A stretch of 64,000 nt of DNA from Agapanthus africanus. Its lineage: Eukaryota; Streptophyta; Magnoliopsida; Asparagales; Amaryllidaceae. The stretch lies in assembly GCA_030015575.1 (NCBI GenBank), contig JASDDO010000004.1, forward strand, positions 322,532,654 to 322,596,653, written 5' to 3'. Numbering within the stretch: position 1 is the first letter of the stretch; the number at the start of each line of letters is the position of its first letter. Below are positions 58,073 to 64,000 of this stretch, in pieces. Under the pieces are notes generated by a model. The model was not told the DNA's origin. It did no database searches and worked only from the letters and a program-made list of their open reading frames with translations. Both the position numbers and the translations under genes were made by a program.

Positions 58073-61000
58073 TGTAACACTTGAGTTTTAGGGTTAGCAG
58101 TAATTAAGTGTTAATTTGGGGTTTTTGGTGAAAAGTTTACCAAAACGGGATTCTAGTAATTTATCTGGATTTATGGTTATTTTTGTGGAATCCTATCTCA
58201 ACCACACACACTTGTGCACGTTAGCCAGGGTTAAGATTAGGGCTTGCCACATATTTGAGTTGTGGGTTAGTCATGTTTAAGTTAACCTTGGAGGGTTAGT
58301 TCCTTAGTTAAGTTAATAGTGTGGTTTAGAGCTAATTAGCTTTAGTTGATGATGGTTGGTTTTGACCATGGGGTTTTGGAGGGTTTAAGGTTGACTTAGA
58401 GAGAGAGAGAGAGGGTGTGATGGGTCATGATGGTTTAAGGATTTGTCACCCTCTTTCACTTCAAACTTGGCAATTCTTCTCACACTCAATCCCTCTCTCA
58501 CTCACACATCAGTTCAGCCCAGAAATTGCATCAATTCAGCCCCCAAGCCATCACATTGTGCTGCTACAGCAGCTAGTGATGAACTTCAGCCATTCTCAGC
58601 CCTCCCCTTCACATTCCAGCACTTAAACTGCTGCAACAGCAGCTGTTCCAGCCCCCAAAACAACCCCTTCAGCACCCACTATCATTACAAGCAGCCTACC
58701 CTCAAATCTCACTCACTCACACTACAAATCAGCCAAAAGTTGTATCAGATCAGCCACCAAAAACAGCAGTACATCAGCCTTTCAGCCCTATTTTTTGATC
58801 ATTTCAGCCTCTTTATTTGCATCAGCATCAGCAGCAACAGCTGCTACTTTAGCCCCCTCAACCTCAAACCACAAGCACACCACAATACCACCTCACTCAT
58901 ACTCAATTTCAGCCTTAAAACAACACCAGCAACACCACCCCACACTTTCAGCTTCAGCCTTTTATTGCAGAACATCAGCAGCAATAGCTGCTACTTCAGC
59001 CCCCTCTCAACTCCATACCACACCACACACAACTCCAGACCACACCATACCACACCATACCACACCACACACAACTCCAGACCACACCATACCACACCAT
59101 ATCAGCAACAGCAGACATTCTGCATCAGCATCAGCCTTTTTCAGTTGCACCAGCCTTGAACTGCAGCAGCTCCAGCTCGACACAGCAGCACCTACTCTCT
59201 TCTTCTTCTCCTTCTCCTTGGTTGCAAGGGTCCTAGGGGGTATAACTCCTAAACTTTTCCCATATTGTGTAGATTATGTGCTTGAGTAGCTAGTTTTAGT
59301 GATAAATGGAATTTTAGTGCTTGAATTGTGTAGTAATGCTAAATCTAGTTCCTTGGAGTGTTTGTAGCTTAATCGACCCCTTTTGGTGTTAACTAATCTG
59401 TTTAAGCCTAGTTGCGACGCTAAAATTAGATGGTTAGCCTTAAATCGCTAAAATTATGTTAATCTAGCTTAATTAGTGTCCATATCATGCTTAATTGTGA
59501 TTTTTGGGTGATTTAAGAGGATTTTGGGCAAAGTGATAGTTGTGTTGGTTAGAATAACCCTCTTAGATGCTAGTAAGGCCAGTCAACCAGAGAAATTCCC
59601 CAGACTTCATCAAGACACCCGATTTACCCGACTTGGCGTATTTTGGCAGTTTTAGTGACTTTTTAACCTCTACAGGATCTGCTGTTGACCCGAACCCTTC
59701 AGAATAAAATTGGGAAGACTGTAGCATGGTGAGGCTAGTAGACACACACACCCAAAACCTGGGGACCCCTCTCCCTATTCTGGCCGCAAATTTATTATAT
59801 CTGGCCGCAAATTGTGGCCAGAATAGGGGTGGGGGTGTTGGGTTTTGGTGTGTGGGTTTACTCTGGGTAGCTAGGGTTTTTTTGGTATCTGTAACTTTTC
59901 AGGTTGGGTCCAGAGGCAAAATCTGGAACTAGTTGTGTGTTTTCGATGTTTTAAGTCTTGTGCGACACGCGCGTGATACGCGTGGTTCTGTGGCGCGCTG
60001 CGCGACACAGCGTGTCAGCTTAGGTTCTGGTGAGTTCGTGTGCGTCGCGTCGTGTCGTGTGAACACGCGTTTAGTTTCACGCACGCGTTTCCTTTTATCG
60101 ATATATCGCGTTTTGCAGGATTTTTCCTTATATGGTGACTCTTGTGAATTCTAGGTTCGTCGGCGGGGACTTCGAGCGCAGCAGAGAAAGGCAAGCAGGT
60201 GGTCGGACACACTTAGCACCGGATCACGGGTGAGTAGATTTAACATCTACGGGGGACGATCGTTTGGATGGCGCGAGTCGCCCGTTAGATTTAATAAACT
60301 GATATTTGGTAAACTTGATAGTACTTATGACATTAGAGTGATAATAATAAAACTGGCATAATATTACCGCAGTCATATCTACACGTCATACCCTTATATG
60401 CAAATTCATTATAGGACACATGCACCATTACCAGGTTTATATGAAGCACGGGCACTATTCATGTGGACACACACACACCCTGGTAATTGCCATGTCACAA
60501 CACTAGATAACTATAAATCTGAAACATGTTAATTGCCTAGGAATGTGATATTGAAATAAAGGTTTAAAATGAAACCATAAGAATTACAATACTCGTGCAT
60601 ATATGTTATCATATCATCTGCTCATGCCTAGTGTAAATCATGCATTGCAAATTGATACCATAAGCATTCATAATCATCGACATATGCATTTGATGAGTTC
60701 ATGAGATTTATGATATTTCTGGATTTTGGGGAAAAGCCGCAAGATTTCAAAACTGATAACTGTTTAAAAAGATAAAAAGTTGCGGTTTTCTAGTGATGTA
60801 AAGTGTCGTCCACCATGAGTTTGCTGTGTTTTTGAGATCCGTGTCGAGGAGTGGAGGAACCGTCACGGATGCATGGTAGGCCCGGTACGGTACCCCGGGG
60901 CAAGAAGATCGCAGGAGATGGCGTTGAGCCTGGCTGGGGACGGACTACCTACCGGTGACTTCATTTGGCACGGCGGATATCCAGAGGATACCGACCGTGG

Positions 61001-61971
61001 CCGCTGGATTGAGACATGGATTTTGATGTGGATCAGCCGGATGGCTGAGGCCAGAGATGCTCGACATGGATATATGGGATTTGGATAGTTTTGAGATGTC
61101 GTTGCTGGACACGGTTTTTACTGATTTCTTGGATATTATGCTGATGTTCAAAAAGGAAAGTTTCAAAACAAAGGAAAGGATAATTCTCATACATACTTGA
61201 TAGTACATTCATGTGTCATACATACCTGTATTACATCCATGAGACATATATATGTATACTTGCTAGCACATTGTTGATGCATACATACTTGCTAGAACAT
61301 GTAGCCATACCTGCTTTAGGGATGCCAGGATACTTGTGTGCATACATACGATAGCCTTAGTAGATGTTATTTATTACTCACGAGTTGGCAACTCACCCCC
61401 GTTGTGCCACAGCTTTTCTGCAGGTCCGCTCCGTCAGCACTGTAGCGGCGGATACTTTTGCTTCTTTTGCACTTTTTGCCTGGACTCGAGGCTTTTGCTC
61501 TTAGGTGGGTTATTATCAGTTTGTACCACCTTATATATTTGTTGTATCTAGAACATTCCATCTACTGCTACTATCATTTCAGTTGTACCTGTTTTATTTG
61601 GATTACTGTATATTGACCTAGAGGTGAGATTGTGAGACTTGGGGATTTATTTTGTGATATATCTGGGTCGAACTCACTCGAGTCGACATGCTATTTCTTA
61701 TGCACTGTTATTCCTTATATATCTGCTTGCACCATTGAGACTGATTTTACATGTGAGCTTCTGCTGGAATTTTGGGAAAAAGGAAAGTTATTTTAAAAAG
61801 GCAATTTGATTAGGTAATGAAGTAAATGCTTAAATAATCGGGTTTTTCCCTCACTCTAAAGATCTTAATTGGGTTTTGTATTCTGGGCTTCGGCTTGCTT
61901 ATTTTACGGACGCCTTAAGACGTTTCGTAATCTAAGTGCCGGTCGCGTTCCGTACCTTGCGGGTCGTGACA
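58073..61971 (+). mobile_element. Solo LTR, 3.9 kb, probably Ty3/Gypsy chromovirus
   Basis: It begins TGTAACACTTGAG, ends CGGGTCGTGACA and is flanked by GTACT on both sides (58068-58072 and 61972-61976). Its ends resemble those of the Tekay LTR, but it is a distinct and longer family. No internal domains are present. The long plus-strand frames at 58417-59289 are Ser/His/Thr-rich products of low-complexity CACACCA- and CAGCAGC-type sequence (minisatellite near 59020-59100) and I do not call a gene there. Confidence 0.85.
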
Positions 61972-62041
61972 GTACTCGGAGAACAGCGGGGAGGTGCTGC
62001 CGAAATTTACTCGAAACGGTTGAAAGCACAAGTGATGGGTA
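61972..62041. repeat. 584-bp CACTA unit, inverted, second part
   Basis: It contains CTCGGAGAACAGCGGGGAGG in reverse relation to 21449-21523 and ends where the Copia LTR begins. Confidence 0.8.
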
Positions 62042-63995
62042 TGTAAGTCTATGTCACGCATCCCACGAACTTGTGGGGAGGCGGAATATATGAAAACCGA
62101 TTATCAAAGCTTCGTAACATGGACTTGAGCGCATGAATCGTATCTAAACCGTTACTAGCAAACTACGAGAGGTTTAACTACTCGGATTCGAAGTTATACC
62201 TCACGTTACTTGTCTTTCGGGTCTTCATCGCTGTCCTCCACTCCTCGTAGGCTCTTTGGAACATCGGCAACTCAACGGCCTCCTCGAATCAAAGACGATC
62301 CACCTGAGTGCTCTTTGTCCAAGCTTGATCTCTAACTTGAGATAACTAGATTGCTCAAATTGCTAATCTAAGCGATCTAGGGGATATAGAGTAAGGTTAT
62401 GGATGTATTAGTCTATCTAATCCTTGATCTCAACACATGGGAGGGGAGGATTAGGGTTTCATGAGAGGATGAGCTTGAGGAGAGAGAAGGTGAGCATAAG
62501 AATGAGAAGAAAAATGAACTCACTAGAATATAACAACCATAACAATTAATCAAATAAATAATATAAATGATTAATCATCATGGTTGATGCATTCATCTTG
62601 TGTGATTTATCATATGACTCATTAACTCATTAATGAATCATTTAATACAAAGGATGAATCACACAAATAAGTCATTAAGCAATTAATGCTCATGCCACCT
62701 TAACCCCCTTAGTCACCACTCTTCTAGAAGCTTCCCGGAAAATTACGAGAACGCCCCTCCAATCCGTGAAAACACGGAAAAATTTTAGACTGTATAAATC
62801 CAATAACCCGATACTAGAATTTGGCTTAAACCAAAGCCGGCTAGTAAAAACTGTCCGAACGTCGTACGTGCGTTTAAACGCGTATGCGTCCGAACCCTTG
62901 TCGTAAAACCATACGACCTCTATATCGTTTCGCCTAGAGCAGGAAAAATCTCTGTGTGGGACTCTAAAGACTCGACACTACGCTGGCAGTGGGTTTAACC
63001 ACAGACCGCAAGCGGCACTGGCTGTACGTAACGGTCCCCAGGTAGATATCGATAAGAAGGCCGATGAGGAAACCATCCGAACTCCTACTGAGCCTGTCCG
63101 TGACAATATCCATGCAGTCCGGTCTGTTCGTCTAAGAGTATCGCATGTATGGTCTAGGGAGGTAGAGAACGTCAGACCCCTAATAACCGTACAAGTCGTG
63201 CTGGTATGGCTCATGACCATTTGAGAATGTACCGCTCAGTCTACCAGTAATTCTCCACCAGCCCTGGCCAGGAACTTATGGTAATGACCAACCAATCACT
63301 GTGCGATATCAACTCCCTATACCGGGAGAGACGAATCCCTAACAGTCGCTCACTGCCTCCATGTGGATCAGGACTGTACCCAACTAAAACCTGTTTGCAA
63401 GACTCCTTTGAGCCGTGGTAGGGTAGTAATCAAAGCACAGTGGGAACTCACACGAGACAAATGACGACCCTAAGTCAACAGACTATCTGCACATATGTCA
63501 CCTGAGAACTGCTATCCGACGTTAGGTACAATACCATCCAGTCAGTTCTCCTGCGAGTCCTGTCCGGTGTACCCGTAACCCAACGAGCATCTGTATACTA
63601 TCTCCAGTACGACGTACTGATGGCTGTGGGACAGACCATCTCCCCAGCTGGGATGAGAAGCGTATACACTAGTCTACTCCGGAGTATCGATGCCCTGTCT
63701 CGATAATCCTACGACTAGAGACAAGTATAGGATGTTGCTTATAGACTACCCATCCCCTACTAGTGTGACTGCCATCACAATGCTGGTAATCAACAAAGAT
63801 CCTATGGGCTCTACTAATATGTATAAGTGATACGTAACAAGAAACATATGCACATATTAAAGTAGACACAAACCAAGTAGCATACTACCATGTTTAACAA
63901 GATTGTATATACAACTGTGAATATCCCAAGCTTCCATTAAGTAATATACATGCAAGTATGATACAATAATGGCCCCTAGGGCATATACACTAACA
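62042..63995 (-). mobile_element. 3' LTR of a reverse-oriented Copia element that extends past the window
   Basis: In reverse it starts TGTTAGTGTATATGCCC and ends GACTTACA, 1954 bp, and is homologous to the solo LTR at 34115-36007. The bases just right of it read GAGAT on the minus strand, like the purine tract before the other Copia 3' LTR. The element's internal region therefore should lie to the right of 64000. Its state cannot be judged here. Confidence 0.85.
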
Positions 63996-64000
63996 ATCTC

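Larger units (their letters stand above)
56269..64000 (+). mobile_element. CACTA transposon 2, left end only, runs off the window
   Basis: It starts CACTACTAAAATAGGGGG and aligns over its first few hundred bases with the right end of CACTA 1 read in reverse, so its TNP2 gene should read to the right, beyond the window. In order it shows subterminal repeats (56282-56480), a GCC-rich tract, a telomere-like array (56809-57001), and one unit of the 584-bp repeat (57565-58072 continued at 61972-62041). It is interrupted by a solo LTR at 58073-61971 and a Copia element from 62042. The unoccupied site is at 2746-2748 in RepA copy 1. Confidence 0.85.

Noticed and set aside
58417-59289. Overlapping plus-strand frames up to 238 residues
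   Set aside because: Composition is Ser/His/Thr/Gln-rich from short tandem repeats inside a solo LTR, several frames are open at once, and no domain is recognisable.

Overview
This is plant nuclear DNA, most likely from a flowering plant (probably a eudicot, low confidence). I found no host gene I can stand behind. Almost everything I can explain is nested transposable elements: Ty3/Gypsy elements of the Tekay and Athila groups, Ty1/Copia elements, and two CACTA (En/Spm) DNA transposons. No bacterial, organellar or CRISPR signal is visible.

Layout. 1-4033: non-genic DNA with a possible SINE, an array of hairpin-forming repeats (1560-1830), copy 1 of an unnamed repeat (RepA, 2027-2748) and a Copia relic. 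4034-53447: an old, broken Tekay-type element that holds most of the window. Its left LTR is split by a 19.8-kb CACTA element (4530-24366). Inside that CACTA sits a young, whole-looking Athila element (8549-20358). The Tekay gag region is split by a Copia element (26405-38824), which itself carries a solo LTR (34115-36007), and further along by a non-autonomous Athila relative (39145-46969). Tekay pol and the right LTR follow (46970-53447). 53448-56268: LTR pieces, one inverted, then RepA copy 2. 56269-64000: the left end of a second CACTA element in the opposite orientation, interrupted by a 3.9-kb solo LTR (58073-61971) and by the LTR of a Copia element that runs off the window (62042-63995).

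The nesting gives a relative timeline that agrees with LTR divergence judged by eye: Tekay LTRs differ by very roughly 8-10%, Copia about 4%, the non-autonomous Athila relative about 1% (17 differences in 1726 bp), and Athila about 0.3% (6 in 1866 bp). The two insertions that split RepA and LTR sequence have unoccupied sister copies in this same window, so the CACTA insertion sites can be read directly.

The points most worth follow-up are: a 58-base, apparently identical double stem-loop in the 3' noncoding part of both the Athila element and its non-autonomous relative, in an otherwise diverged collinear region; an unrecognised 563-residue protein in that relative; a CACTA accessory transposase gene with 12 readable introns and a tandemly duplicated two-exon cassette in which all exons are multiples of three bases; and telomere-like minisatellites at the same place in both CACTA elements.
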